Below, piece by piece: positions 4,818-13,769 of a stretch of DNA of 19,711 nucleotides. The number at the start of each line of letters is the position of its first letter. Position 1 is the stretch's first letter. Origin of the DNA: Peptococcaceae bacterium (GTDB lineage Bacteria > Bacillota > Peptococcia > Peptococcales > Peptococcaceae); contig CAAEKP010000003.1 in assembly GCA_900756555.1 (NCBI GenBank), positions 1 to 19,711 of the forward strand. Direction: 5' to 3'. The notes under the pieces are model-generated. The model saw only the letters and a program-made list of their open reading frames with translations. It was not told the origin of the DNA and did not search any database. The translations under genes and the position numbers were made by a program.

Positions 4818-7604
4818 TTATACAGTTTCTGTTTCGTCTGTTGTATTGTCTGATACAGGGTCAGCCTCCATGTCGGAGGTATTGTCAGACGCTGTAGGTT
4901 GACTTGTATTGGTTTTTCCCAGCTGATTGATGGCTTCCTCCAGCTGATCCAGATAGCGGCCATAATCAGCCCAGTTGCCTTGCTGTGCCGCTGTTTTGGC
5001 GTTCTGGTAAGCAGCTTTCACCTGTTCCACCACTTCGTTGTAGGTCAGGATACTGCTGCTGCCGTCCGGCTGTTCCACGGTAGTGCCTTCGGTGCGGAAG
5101 TCGGTGCCAAAAATTTGGCTCAGAGCATCATCCAGTGTTTTCGCCATCACAATCTTATCTTTGTAGGCCACCACGATGCGCACCACTTCTGGCAGGCTGT
5201 TTTCGTTGTTGGTTGTCAGATAGATTGGCTCTACATACAGAATGGAATTCTTGATTGGAATCACCAGCATATTACTGCGAATCACCGAGGAGCCCTGCTG
5301 ATCCCAGAGGTTCAGATTCTGGGAAATTTCCGAATCGTTACTGATGCGGGATTCCACTTGCAGCGGCCCGTAGATGGTGGACTGTTTCGGGAATTTAAAC
5401 AGCACCAGCTCGCCGTAGTGTTCATCGTCATTGCGGGCAGCCAGCCAGGACACCATGTTCTGCTTCTGCGTTGGTGTAAATGGACGCATCAGCAGGAATT
5501 CCAGCTGGTCGGAGCCAGGCAGACGCATATTCACAAAGTATGGTTCCATTTTGGTGGTTTCATTGCCGTAAATTTCGTTGGCAATGCTCCACACATCTTC
5601 TTTGTTGTAGAATACCGTTGGATTTTTCATGTGATACTGCTGATAAATCTCTGTCTGCACTTCAAACAGGGTTGTGGAGTATTTCAGATGCTGCCGCAGT
5701 GTTTCCGGCATCTGCTCCAATGGCTGGAACAAGCCCGGGAATACTTTGGCGTAGCTTTGAATCAGCGGGTCAGCTGCATCGGTAATATAAAAGTTTGTTT
5801 CGCCAGTGTAAGCGTCCACAGTAGCTTTTACAGAGTTGCGGATATAGTTCTGACCATAGAATGGCGATTCCTGATTGGTGATGCGGGCAGCATAAGGATA
5901 TTTGTCGGTGGAGGTATAAGCATCAATCACCCACACCAGACGGCCCTGGTCAATCACCAGATAAGGGTTTTCTTCAAAGGTCAGGAACGGCGCCACTTTT
6001 TTCACGCGCTCAATCACGTTGCGGTTCAGTAAAATTTTACTGTCGCTGGTGATTAAGTTGGAGAACAAGATCTTATAGTTAGCCCGATCCAGAGCAAATA
6101 AAGTTCTGTTCACAAAATTCAGTGGGATACCGGCATCGCCTTCATACTGAGACTGGGCGTTGGTATCACCAATTGGATAGTCAAATTCCGGTTCTTTGGT
6201 GTTGACAATAACATAGTCGTTGGTCAGCTGGCCATAGTAAATTTCAGGACGGGTGATTTCCAGTTCTGGAATTTCAGAAGTTGGCGGAATATTTTCCACC
6301 CACATTTCCGGCTGCCCCTGTGTGGTTATCTGATTTACCGGGGTGGCCACTGCGCCGTAACCGTGGGTATATTTCAGATATTTGTTTACCCAGGTCTGTG
6401 CGCTGTCGTCCAGACTGCTCTGGTCAAGTTCACGGGCCGACAGATAAACCTGCTGCTGACCACCTTCAATATCATAGCGGTCAATATCCACATCCACAAA
6501 TTTGTAGTACAACCGCATACTCTGCAATTGGTTGAACACGGTGATGGTTGGTCGATAGTCAATCAGACGGACATTTTTGATGGTGTCCATTTCTTCCTGT
6601 AAGTCGGTGGCAGTCAAAGTGCCATCAGCGCTGAATTCCACTTCCTGAATCTTGTCCAAACCGTAAGCCTTATTGGTCATGTCAATGTTATTGGCAATGT
6701 AAGGCTGCTCTTTGGCAATTTCCGCCGGCTTTACGATAAAGTTCTGCACACCGGCAGCGGCCACGTTGCCGATGACCAGTACAGCCAGCAGTACAGCAGG
6801 GCCGATTGCAGCAATTTTAGCGCTTTTCTTTTTCAGACCCAGCAGCAGTGTGACAGCGGTCAGTACGCAGGCAGCAGAAGCCAGATAGTACATCGGCAGC
6901 AATACCTTCAAGTCGGTATAACCGGCGCCGTGAACAGAGCTGTCGTGCGCGTACAGCAAATTAGCTGCCTTGAGCTGAAAGCCCACAATCAGCAGCAATA
7001 CAAAAGCCATTGCAAAATAGATGATGCGTCTGCCCATCAGTTTGAAGGTCTTTTTGCTGAAGCCTTGCAGATAGAATGTCATCAGCACATTGAACAGAAA
7101 GATGACGGCCAGAAAGAAAAAGGCCAGATAATAGATGGTTTCAAACAGGGACAGGTTAAAGAAATAAAAGCTGATGTCCCGCTGAAAGATTGGGTCGGTT
7201 ACGCCGGCAGGCACCTGCTGCAGGAATAACAGAATGTTCTGCCATAAGGCGGTGGCGGAGAGCCAGCCGGCCAGCAATCCCAAGAAGATGGAGGGTACCA
7301 GAGTCAGCACCCGTTTGCCGGCTTTTTTGCCGGGCACATTGATAACGGTGTCATTTTCTACGGTTACTTCCGGCTGGTATTTGGTAGTTACCTGTAACGT
7401 AAGGTACGACAGCAGAAAGACCAGAAAAAAGACCACAAGGCCCACAGCAAATTTTGCAAAAGTGAATTTAAGAAAAACAGACTGGTAGCCTAATTCTGCA
7501 AACCACAGATAGTCGGTGGAAAAATGAGCAATCTGAGGCAGGCAGATGAGCAGGGCAACCAGCACAACGGCAAGGATGCCAAATTTGCCTAGTTTGTTCA
7601 GCAT
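4818..7604 (-). CDS. UPF0182 family (COG1615) large membrane protein
   Basis: The 928-residue protein matches the UPF0182 architecture. Seven membrane segments lie in the first third (about 8-28, 46-70, 100-128, 154-179, 194-212, 234-256 and 264-286). A large extracytoplasmic domain (about 290-860) follows, then an acidic, Thr/Asp-rich tail ending in DETETV. Family-like stretches include TDYLWFAELGY near the N-terminus, FNQLQSMRLYY, LKYTHGYGAVATPVN and RPEIYYGQLTNDYVIVNT. The family's molecular function is not known to me. AGGAGG lies 7 nt before the ATG at 7604. The gene is monocistronic: a divergent gene starts 139 bp away and a shared terminator lies behind its stop. The protein is complete and of normal length. 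Confidence 0.9.
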   Translation of the reverse strand: MLNKLGKFGILAVVLVALLICLPQIAHFSTDYLWFAELGYQSVFLKFTFAKFAVGLVVFFLVFLLSYLTLQVTTKYQPEVTVENDTVINVPGKKAGKRVLTLVPSIFLGLLAGWLSATALWQNILLFLQQVPAGVTDPIFQRDISFYFFNLSLFETIYYLAFFFLAVIFLFNVLMTFYLQGFSKKTFKLMGRRIIYFAMAFVLLLIVGFQLKAANLLYAHDSSVHGAGYTDLKVLLPMYYLASAACVLTAVTLLLGLKKKSAKIAAIGPAVLLAVLVIGNVAAAGVQNFIVKPAEIAKEQPYIANNIDMTNKAYGLDKIQEVEFSADGTLTATDLQEEMDTIKNVRLIDYRPTITVFNQLQSMRLYYKFVDVDIDRYDIEGGQQQVYLSARELDQSSLDDSAQTWVNKYLKYTHGYGAVATPVNQITTQGQPEMWVENIPPTSEIPELEITRPEIYYGQLTNDYVIVNTKEPEFDYPIGDTNAQSQYEGDAGIPLNFVNRTLFALDRANYKILFSNLITSDSKILLNRNVIERVKKVAPFLTFEENPYLVIDQGRLVWVIDAYTSTDKYPYAARITNQESPFYGQNYIRNSVKATVDAYTGETNFYITDAADPLIQSYAKVFPGLFQPLEQMPETLRQHLKYSTTLFEVQTEIYQQYHMKNPTVFYNKEDVWSIANEIYGNETTKMEPYFVNMRLPGSDQLEFLLMRPFTPTQKQNMVSWLAARNDDEHYGELVLFKFPKQSTIYGPLQVESRISNDSEISQNLNLWDQQGSSVIRSNMLVIPIKNSILYVEPIYLTTNNENSLPEVVRIVVAYKDKIVMAKTLDDALSQIFGTDFRTEGTTVEQPDGSSSILTYNEVVEQVKAAYQNAKTAAQQGNWADYGRYLDQLEEAINQLGKTNTSQPTASDNTSDMEADPVSDNTTDETETV

Positions 7605-7643
7605 GAAAACGCCTCCTAAAATAAAAATATGCTTACTTATAAA

Positions 7644-7670
7644 TTTATACTATTCTGCACCGATAGTCAA
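7644..7670 (-). promoter_or_regulatory. Possible promoter of the UPF0182 gene
   Basis: On the minus strand TTGACT (7665-7670) is followed after 15 bp by TATAAA (7644-7649). The spacer is shorter than the usual 17 bp, so activity is uncertain. The start codon at 7604 lies about 35 nt downstream with a good ribosome binding site. Confidence 0.4.
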
Positions 7671-7743
7671 TTGAAGTTTTAGTGACAATTGCAGCCACAT
7701 CGTTCATATACTACAGGGAGAAGTAAGAAAGGGGGTCAATAGA

Positions 7744-8535
7744 ATGACCAATTTGAATCGACCAGATTGCCGGTTTAATCGCTGTCCGACGCTGCGGCTG
7801 GGCAATCGGGGATCGGCGGTGGCTTTTGTGCAGAATCTGTTGCGCCAGCGCCGCTATGTATTGCGGGTGGATGGAGTGTTTGGGCAGCGCACCCGCAATG
7901 TGGTGCTGAATTTTCAGCGGGATAACGGTTTGCCGCAGACAGGTAATGTAGATGGGCCTACCTGGCGAGCCTTAGGCGTGACCTGTCTGCCCAGTCAGTA
8001 TTTTCCGCCTGCCAACCAGCCGGAAACCTTGCCCAGCTTTCCCAGCACGCCAAGCTTCCCCGGGCCAGAAGATATTCCAATGACATTGCCCAGTTTCCCT
8101 GACATACCGGCTTTCAGTCCAGAAAATGAGCCAAACCTGGATGGGTTCAACTATACCTGGGAAGAAATCGGTGATTTCCGTTATATTCTGACCACCAACC
8201 GCTCACGGTATGCCCAGGGGGAGGAAGTGCATATTACTTTCCGCAAGCGGAATATTTCGGATGACACAGTTGTGTTGCGGTATCCGTCGGAGCAGCTGTT
8301 TGATTTTTATATTTCAGACAGTTCCGGGAACGAACTGTATCGTCTCTCCGACAATATTGTGGACACCAGTATGCCGCAGGAGGTAGTGATGGCGCCGGGT
8401 CAGGCAGAAAGCCAGAACTTTGTGTGGAATCAGGTAAGCAACGCAGGTCAGTGGGTGCGGCCGCAGCAGCTTACCCTGTGGGGTGTGAACAACGCCGTAG
8501 GCATCAGCATTCCGCTTCCGTTTTCTATCTATTAA
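7744..8535 (+). CDS. Peptidoglycan-binding-like domain plus BsuPI domain protein
   Basis: The 263-residue protein has two recognisable parts. Residues about 15-77 match a PG_binding_1 (PF01471) fold, with LRLGNRGSAVAFVQNLL, VDGVFGQRTRNVVLNFQ and the closing VDGPTWRAL. After a Pro/Ser-rich linker (about 84-130) with the repeated unit LPSFP and variants, residues about 143-250 resemble the BsuPI domain (PF12690), including NRSRYAQGEEVHITFRKRN and a final beta segment. BsuPI is named after a Bacillus intracellular proteinase inhibitor; the role in this fusion is unknown. There is no signal peptide: the start is MTNLNRPDCRFNRCP, with a Cys pair. So cell-wall binding implied by the first domain is not assured, and a spore- or cell-interior role is equally possible. 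AAGGGGG precedes the ATG. Confidence 0.8.
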   Translation: MTNLNRPDCRFNRCPTLRLGNRGSAVAFVQNLLRQRRYVLRVDGVFGQRTRNVVLNFQRDNGLPQTGNVDGPTWRALGVTCLPSQYFPPANQPETLPSFPSTPSFPGPEDIPMTLPSFPDIPAFSPENEPNLDGFNYTWEEIGDFRYILTTNRSRYAQGEEVHITFRKRNISDDTVVLRYPSEQLFDFYISDSSGNELYRLSDNIVDTSMPQEVVMAPGQAESQNFVWNQVSNAGQWVRPQQLTLWGVNNAVGISIPLPFSIY

Positions 8536-8544
8536 GACTACATG

Positions 8545-8585
8545 ACCGCTGTTGCAGTTTAGCCGAGGCAACAGCGGTATTTTAT
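8545..8585 (+). terminator. Intrinsic terminator after the PG-binding/BsuPI gene
   Basis: ACCGCTGTTGC (8545-8555) and GCAACAGCGGT (8568-8578) form a perfect 11-bp GC-rich stem with a 12-nt loop, followed by the short T-rich stretch ATTTTAT. It lies 10 nt after the stop codon. Confidence 0.8.
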
Positions 8586-8627
8586 GTGAAATTATTATTG
8601 CCTGCCTATGCCTGCCTGACCAAAAAG

Positions 8628-8688
8628 TGATATGATACCTCTTACGTAGATAAGGTAAATAAGCAAAATCTACTCAGGAGGTATTTTT
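8628..8688 (+). repeat. Orphan IS3-type terminal end (vestigial), second copy of the end at 137-197
   Basis: These 61 nt align without gaps to the reverse complement of 137-197, with 55 identities. The alignment covers the TGATATGATACCTCTTA terminus, the stem arms (GTAGAT/ATCTAC here) and the AGGAGG ribosome binding site. Similarity stops at the transposase start: ATG is replaced by GTTG, and the following codons are unrelated. A TTG at 8690 opens a 13-codon ORF (LSGDSIQNINNKK) that stops at 8731. No transposase and no second end are present, so this is most likely a decayed or deleted insertion. Confidence 0.75.
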
Positions 8689-8748
8689 GTTGTCAGGTGA
8701 TTCGATTCAAAATATAAATAATAAAAAATAGTATCTGTTAGGCGAATG

Positions 8749-8757
8749 TGTTATAAT
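8749..8757 (+). promoter_or_regulatory. Extended -10 promoter of the U32-mutS2 unit
   Basis: TGTTATAAT combines a perfect -10 hexamer (8752-8757) with the TG of an extended -10. The -35 region is poor (TAGTAT at 8729-8734), which extended -10 promoters tolerate. Transcription would start near 8764. That makes an in-frame ATG at 8766 practically leaderless and supports the later start at 8829. Confidence 0.65.
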
Positions 8758-8828
8758 ATTATATTATGTACTTACATAAGAAACGGAAATTTTTAGTCCA
8801 TATTGAGAGAGAAGAAAGGGCTTTGTAT

Positions 8829-11357
8829 ATGAAAAAAGTTGAATTATTAGCACCGGCGGGTAGTCTGGCGGCTTTGAAAGCTGCTGTGGAAAACGGCGCG
8901 GATGCTGTATATATTGGTGGAGATCAATTTAGTGCTCGTCAGAAAGCAGAAAATTTTACAAAAGAACAGATGGCAGAGGGCGTGGCTTACGCTCATGAGC
9001 GCGGCTGCAAAGTGCATGTGGCAGTGAACACGCTGCTGAGCAATGAACAGATTGGTGAATTTATTGCTTATGCGTACCAGTTGGCAGAGATTGATGTAGA
9101 CGCTGTGATTGTGCAGGATTTGGGTGCGGCTCATTTATTGCAGGAAACATTGCCGCAGTTGCCATTGCATGCCAGTACACAGATGGCAGTGCATAACACG
9201 CCAGGGGTAAAACTGTTGGAGGAACAGGGATTTGAACGGGTGGTACTGGCGCGGGAAACTTCGCTGGAATCCATTAAAAAAATTAAAGCTAACACTAACG
9301 TGGAACTGGAGGTATTTGTGCATGGAGCTTTGTGCGTGGCCTACTCCGGTCAATGCCTGCTGAGCAGTATGATTGGCGGACGCAGTGGCAATCGTGGCTT
9401 GTGTGCCCAGCCCTGCCGGATGCAGTATCAGTTGTTAGATGGAACAGGCAAAGAGTATAAGGATGAGGCGGGTAAATATCTGTTGAGCACCAGAGATTTG
9501 AATATGCTGGAACATCTGCCGGAATTACTGGCTGCTGGCATATCCTCACTGAAAATCGAAGGCCGCATGAAACGCCCGGAATATGTGGCTACAGTAGTGC
9601 ATCATTATCGTCAGGCTATTGACGCCTATTACAATCATCAGCGGTTTGACCGCAAACTGGCACGGCAGGAGCTGCTACAGATTTTTAACCGGGATTTTAC
9701 TACAGGCTACTATTTCAATAATCCTGGCGCTGAGCTGATGAGCCACAGCCGCCCGGATAACCGCGGTGTGCTGGTGGCAGATGTGCTGAAGGCCGACCAG
9801 AAAAAAATCTGGATTCAGTTGCAGGATACATTGTCGGTAGGTGACGGGTATTTGCTGTACAATGAGCGGGGCGAGGAAATTGCCGGCAAAGTCCATGAGC
9901 TGTCCATCAAAGGCAAGCAGATTCAGAGTGCTAATCCGGGGCAGATTGTGCAGATGCCAGTCAGCGGTAATGCTTACGGCAGCAAACAGTTATACCGCAC
10001 TGCCGATACACGTTTGCTGAAGCAGGCAGCGGATAGCTTCAGCCGTCCTTCTCAGCCGCAGAAGCAGACTGTACATTTCAAGGTTGAGCTGCATCAGGGT
10101 GCGCCAATTTCTTTGTTAGCCTGGGATGATGCAGGCCATCAGCAGTACGGTGAAAGTGAATATTTAGTGGAAACAGCAAAAACACGACCAAGTGATGCAG
10201 ACAGCGTGCGTCGCCAGTTGGAGCGGTTGGGCAACACGTTGTTTGCCTTAGGGGACATTGTCTGCGATATTGATGAAGGCGTAATTGCACCAGCCAGTGA
10301 GCTGAATCAGTTGCGCCGTACTGTGATTGAAGGGCTGGAGAAACAGTTGCAGGTTGAAAAAGCAGATGAGGTTGTGCTGGATTCCTATGATGATTATCTG
10401 GAGAATGCTGGTGACTTGCTAGATCGCATTCCGCCACAGGTGACGGCTTACGGTTTGCAGCAGAAACTGGCGGTGACTGTGGGAAACGCCGCAGCGCTGA
10501 AAGCGGCGGCCGATAATGGCGCAGAGCTGATTTATCTGAACGTTACCGCACTGCGTCGCGGACAGGTTATTGATAAGGGGCAGTATGCCGAACTGGCAGC
10601 ATATTGCCATGAAAAAAATGCAGCGCTGTACTGGACTTGCAGTCCAATTCAGGATGAAAAGCAACTGGCACAGATTACACCATTGATGCAGGCTGCTAAA
10701 GATGCAGGATTTGACGGCGTTGTGGTGGGCAATCTGGGGTTATTGCAATTAGCCAAAGAACTGGGCTGGATTAATATTGTAGCTGATTATCAGCTGAACA
10801 TTTTCAATGATGTGACCTTACAGTATTTATCTGATCAGGAAATCAGCCGGGCAGTGTTATCGCCGGAACTGAGCCTGGAACAGATTGGTCAGTTCTCTTA
10901 TCTGGGCAATTTGCCGCTGGAGCTGATTGTACACGGCAATCTGCCACTGATGGTATCGGAACAGTGTGTGACAGGCTCTGTGATAGGAGGCCGCACTGCG
11001 GAGAAAAGCTGTTCCATGCCTTGCCTGAAAGAGCAGTACCTGTTGCAGGATCGCACCGGGGCACGGTTCCCGTTATATATGGATCAGAATTGCCGGATGC
11101 ACGTATTTAACAGTAAAACATTGAATTTATACAAACGATTGGGAGAGTGCTTGCAGACCGGCGCAGATGTGCTGCGCATTGAAGGGCGGGAACGGTCCGC
11201 TGAATGGATTGCAGCTGTCACTCCAATTTATAAAAAAGCAATTAAGGACTATAACCAGACGGGCAGCCTGATTACTGATCTGACGGCATTACAGCAGCTG
11301 GATTTGTTGGCGCCGGAAGGTTCAACCTATGGACATTATTTCAGAGGTGTATTATGA
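8829..11357 (+). CDS. U32 family protein with DUF3656-like middle and duplicated U32-type C-terminal half
   Basis: The 842-residue protein starts MKKVELLAPAGSLAALKAA, typical of peptidase U32, with AAAGGG 8 nt before the ATG. The U32 signature region is EVFVHGALCVAYSGQC (161-176), followed by C192 and C196. The middle (about 370-540) resembles DUF3656. A second half (about 545-842) repeats the layout, with LELIVHGNLPLMVSEQC, then C728, C732 and C755. Despite the name, characterised relatives (RlhA on 23S rRNA C2501; TrhP on tRNA uridine 34; UbiU/UbiV) are iron-sulfur hydroxylation factors. The DUF3656 region points to the RlhA type, so a role in RNA hydroxylation is likely and proteolysis is not. 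The stop overlaps the mutS2 start (ATGA). Confidence 0.87.
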   Translation: MKKVELLAPAGSLAALKAAVENGADAVYIGGDQFSARQKAENFTKEQMAEGVAYAHERGCKVHVAVNTLLSNEQIGEFIAYAYQLAEIDVDAVIVQDLGAAHLLQETLPQLPLHASTQMAVHNTPGVKLLEEQGFERVVLARETSLESIKKIKANTNVELEVFVHGALCVAYSGQCLLSSMIGGRSGNRGLCAQPCRMQYQLLDGTGKEYKDEAGKYLLSTRDLNMLEHLPELLAAGISSLKIEGRMKRPEYVATVVHHYRQAIDAYYNHQRFDRKLARQELLQIFNRDFTTGYYFNNPGAELMSHSRPDNRGVLVADVLKADQKKIWIQLQDTLSVGDGYLLYNERGEEIAGKVHELSIKGKQIQSANPGQIVQMPVSGNAYGSKQLYRTADTRLLKQAADSFSRPSQPQKQTVHFKVELHQGAPISLLAWDDAGHQQYGESEYLVETAKTRPSDADSVRRQLERLGNTLFALGDIVCDIDEGVIAPASELNQLRRTVIEGLEKQLQVEKADEVVLDSYDDYLENAGDLLDRIPPQVTAYGLQQKLAVTVGNAAALKAAADNGAELIYLNVTALRRGQVIDKGQYAELAAYCHEKNAALYWTCSPIQDEKQLAQITPLMQAAKDAGFDGVVVGNLGLLQLAKELGWINIVADYQLNIFNDVTLQYLSDQEISRAVLSPELSLEQIGQFSYLGNLPLELIVHGNLPLMVSEQCVTGSVIGGRTAEKSCSMPCLKEQYLLQDRTGARFPLYMDQNCRMHVFNSKTLNLYKRLGECLQTGADVLRIEGRERSAEWIAAVTPIYKKAIKDYNQTGSLITDLTALQQLDLLAPEGSTYGHYFRGVL

Positions 11358-13717
11358 ATCCCTTTACATTACGTAAACTTGAATATGAAAAAATTACAGA
11401 ATTGTTGGCAGCTGAATGTAGCTCTGGTTTAGGGCGAAAATTAGCAGAAGAATTGCAGCCAATTACCGACAGTCAGCAGATTGCTTACTGGCAGCAGGAA
11501 ACCACTGAGGGAGTGCTGGTGCGTCGGCTGGAGCCAAATATTCCGCTGGGCGGTCTGACCGATTTAACCCGCCAGATCCGCAAGGCTCAGATTGGAGGAA
11601 TGCTGGAACCAGAAGAATTTTTACAGCTGCTGGATGTGTTGGTGGCCTGCCGCCGCATTTCTCATTTCTTTTTAGAGCGTAAGAAAACTTATGAAATCCC
11701 GCGCCTGGAATGGTGGGCGAATCAGTTGACCTTACTGCCGGAATTAGAACGGGAGATTGATGATATCATTGCACCGGAAGCTACGGTGCGGGATACTGCA
11801 TCCAGTGAACTGCTGACTGTGCGCCGCAAGATTAATACGTTAAAAAATCGCATCAAAGAACGATTAGAACATATTGTGCGTTCGGAGAACAGTCAGAAAT
11901 ATTTGCAGGATGCGCTGGTTACCATTCGTAATGACCGTTATGTGGTGCCGGTAAAACAGGAATATCGCAGCCAGATTCCTGGTATTGTGCATGATCAGTC
12001 TGCCAGTGGGGCTACGTTGTTTATCGAGCCGATGGCAGTGGTGGAAATGAACAATGATTTGCGCAAAGCATACAGTACCGAGCGGGATGAAGTGATCCGC
12101 ATTTTGATGGAATTGAGCGGTAAAGTGATACCATACACGGAAGATTTACAATATAATCTACAGGTGTTGGCGCAGATAGACTTTATCTTCGCCAAAGCGC
12201 GGCTCAGTGAGCGCATGAACGCCATTGAGCCAGTATTAAAAACAACACCGCAGCTTTCCATCCTGAAAGGTCGTCATCCCCTTATCAATGCGAAACAGGT
12301 GGTGCCATTGACCATCTCTCTGGGACAGGATTTTGATTCGGTTATCATTACCGGGCCAAATACCGGCGGTAAAACAGTTACGCTAAAAACAGTAGGACTG
12401 TTTGTGCTGATGGCGCAGTCCGGTCTGCATATTCCTGCTGAGGCAGGCAGTGAGATGGGCCTGTTCCACGGCGTGTATGCGGATATCGGTGACGAGCAGA
12501 GTATTGAGCAATCGCTGAGTACATTCTCCTCCCACATGACAAACATTGTGCGGATCCTGGAAGACGTAGATGAGCGCTCCCTGGTGCTGCTGGATGAGTT
12601 GGGCGCTGGTACAGACCCATCGGAAGGGGCTGCTCTGGCTATCGCTATCTTAGATGATATTCTGCATCGCGGCGGCAAGATTATTGCCACTACTCACTAC
12701 AGCGAATTGAAAGCCTATGCCTTTAATGAACCGCGGGTACAGAATGCCAGCGTAGAATTTGATGTGGAAACACTGCGGCCAACCTACCGTTTGCTGGTGG
12801 GCGTGCCGGGAAAAAGCAACGCCTTTGAAATTGCGCATAAGCTGGGCATTCACAATCATATTATTGAAAATGCCCGTGGTTTGATTTCACAGGAGGAGCA
12901 GGATGTGGCAGGGTTGATTGCTTCACTGGAAACCAGCAATGTGCTGGCAGAACAGAAAAAAGAAGAAGCTGAAGAAAAATTACAGGAAATTCAGCAGCAG
13001 TTAAAAGCGTTAGAAAACGAGCGGGCTGAATTGGTGGCTTCTACGGAAAAAATCCGCCGCAAGGCAGAAGCAGAAGCGCTGGATATTATCCGGGAAGCAC
13101 GTCAGGAAAGCGAAGATATTTTGAAAGAATTACGGCAGATGCATTTTGACAATGCCAAAGCACAGGCTGAAGCGCAAGCTAAACGAAAGCATCTCAGCGA
13201 AAAAGAAGACAAGCTGGCAGCCAAAGTCAACAAAGGACCAAAAGTGCTCACGAATAAAGTGAAAAAAGTGAAAGTTGGCGATGAAGTGTATGTGCCTAAG
13301 TTTACCCAGCACGGTACCGTGTTGTCTTTGCCGGATAAAAATAATAACGTACAGTTACAGATTGGTATTATGAAAGTGAGTGTCAATCTGGATGAATTGC
13401 AGCAGTCTGCCAAAACCAAAGAAACAGGCAAAACGATGGTACACAAAATATCAGCCAGCAAATCGGAAAATATTAAAAGTGAATTGGATTTGCGTGGTTT
13501 GATGGTGGAGGAAGCGCTGGACAAAGTGGATAAATATCTGGATGATGCTTACCTGAGCAGTTTAGCACAGGTGCGTATCATCCATGGCAAAGGCACTGGC
13601 GCGCTGCGCAGTGCGGTACGGGAACAGCTGAAGCATCATCGTCATGTGGCAAGCTATCGGTTTGGCGCATTTAATGAGGGTGGCGACGGTGTTACGGTAG
13701 TGGAATTGAAAAAGTAA
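11354..13717 (+). CDS. mutS2: MutS2 endonuclease/ribosome-rescue ATPase
   Basis: The 787-residue protein has the full MutS2 layout and lacks the mismatch-recognition domains of MutS. It has an N-terminal helical core and clamp (about 1-300), then ABC-type ATPase with Walker A GPNTGGKT (334-341) and Walker B LVLLDE (410-415) with the GAGTD signature. A long charged coiled coil (about 514-630) and a KOW-like segment (about 632-680) follow. The C-terminal Smr nuclease domain (710-787) carries ELDLRGL, IHGKGTGALR and the glycine-rich end. In Bacillus MutS2 acts on collided ribosomes; in other species it suppresses homologous recombination. Its ATG overlaps the U32 stop in ATGA, and AGAGGTG lies inside the U32 gene, so translation is coupled. 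No terminator follows; the next gene has its own promoter. Confidence 0.95.
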   Translation: MNPFTLRKLEYEKITELLAAECSSGLGRKLAEELQPITDSQQIAYWQQETTEGVLVRRLEPNIPLGGLTDLTRQIRKAQIGGMLEPEEFLQLLDVLVACRRISHFFLERKKTYEIPRLEWWANQLTLLPELEREIDDIIAPEATVRDTASSELLTVRRKINTLKNRIKERLEHIVRSENSQKYLQDALVTIRNDRYVVPVKQEYRSQIPGIVHDQSASGATLFIEPMAVVEMNNDLRKAYSTERDEVIRILMELSGKVIPYTEDLQYNLQVLAQIDFIFAKARLSERMNAIEPVLKTTPQLSILKGRHPLINAKQVVPLTISLGQDFDSVIITGPNTGGKTVTLKTVGLFVLMAQSGLHIPAEAGSEMGLFHGVYADIGDEQSIEQSLSTFSSHMTNIVRILEDVDERSLVLLDELGAGTDPSEGAALAIAILDDILHRGGKIIATTHYSELKAYAFNEPRVQNASVEFDVETLRPTYRLLVGVPGKSNAFEIAHKLGIHNHIIENARGLISQEEQDVAGLIASLETSNVLAEQKKEEAEEKLQEIQQQLKALENERAELVASTEKIRRKAEAEALDIIREARQESEDILKELRQMHFDNAKAQAEAQAKRKHLSEKEDKLAAKVNKGPKVLTNKVKKVKVGDEVYVPKFTQHGTVLSLPDKNNNVQLQIGIMKVSVNLDELQQSAKTKETGKTMVHKISASKSENIKSELDLRGLMVEEALDKVDKYLDDAYLSSLAQVRIIHGKGTGALRSAVREQLKHHRHVASYRFGAFNEGGDGVTVVELKK

Positions 13718-13734
13718 ACAATCTATGATATAAT
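13706..13734 (+). promoter_or_regulatory. Strong promoter of the RG-rich gene, overlapping the mutS2 end
   Basis: TTGAAA (13706-13711), a 17-bp spacer and TATAAT (13729-13734) with an extended -10 TG (13726-13727) form a near-consensus promoter. The -35 lies inside the last codons of mutS2. The predicted start is near 13741, about 30 nt before the ATG. Confidence 0.75.
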
Positions 13735-13769
13735 ACGGCACAGAAGAATTAGCAAAAAGGGGAAATAAA

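Noticed and set aside
4899..6032. Long plus-strand open frame (377 codons) opposite the UPF0182 gene
   Set aside because: It is antisense to a well-supported membrane protein, has no matching ribosome binding site or family features, and its His/Phe-rich composition is what the complement of the real frame gives.
8600..8617. Tandem GCCTGCCT repeat just before the orphan IS end
   Set aside because: Two 8-bp copies only, without relation to the IS terminus; probably simple-sequence noise, not a target duplication.
8766..8828. Upstream ATG of the U32 gene at 8766
   Set aside because: It lies 9 nt after the -10 box, so the message would be almost leaderless. The added residues are basic and unlike the family, while 8829 has AAAGGG at correct spacing and gives the standard start MKKVELLAPAGS.
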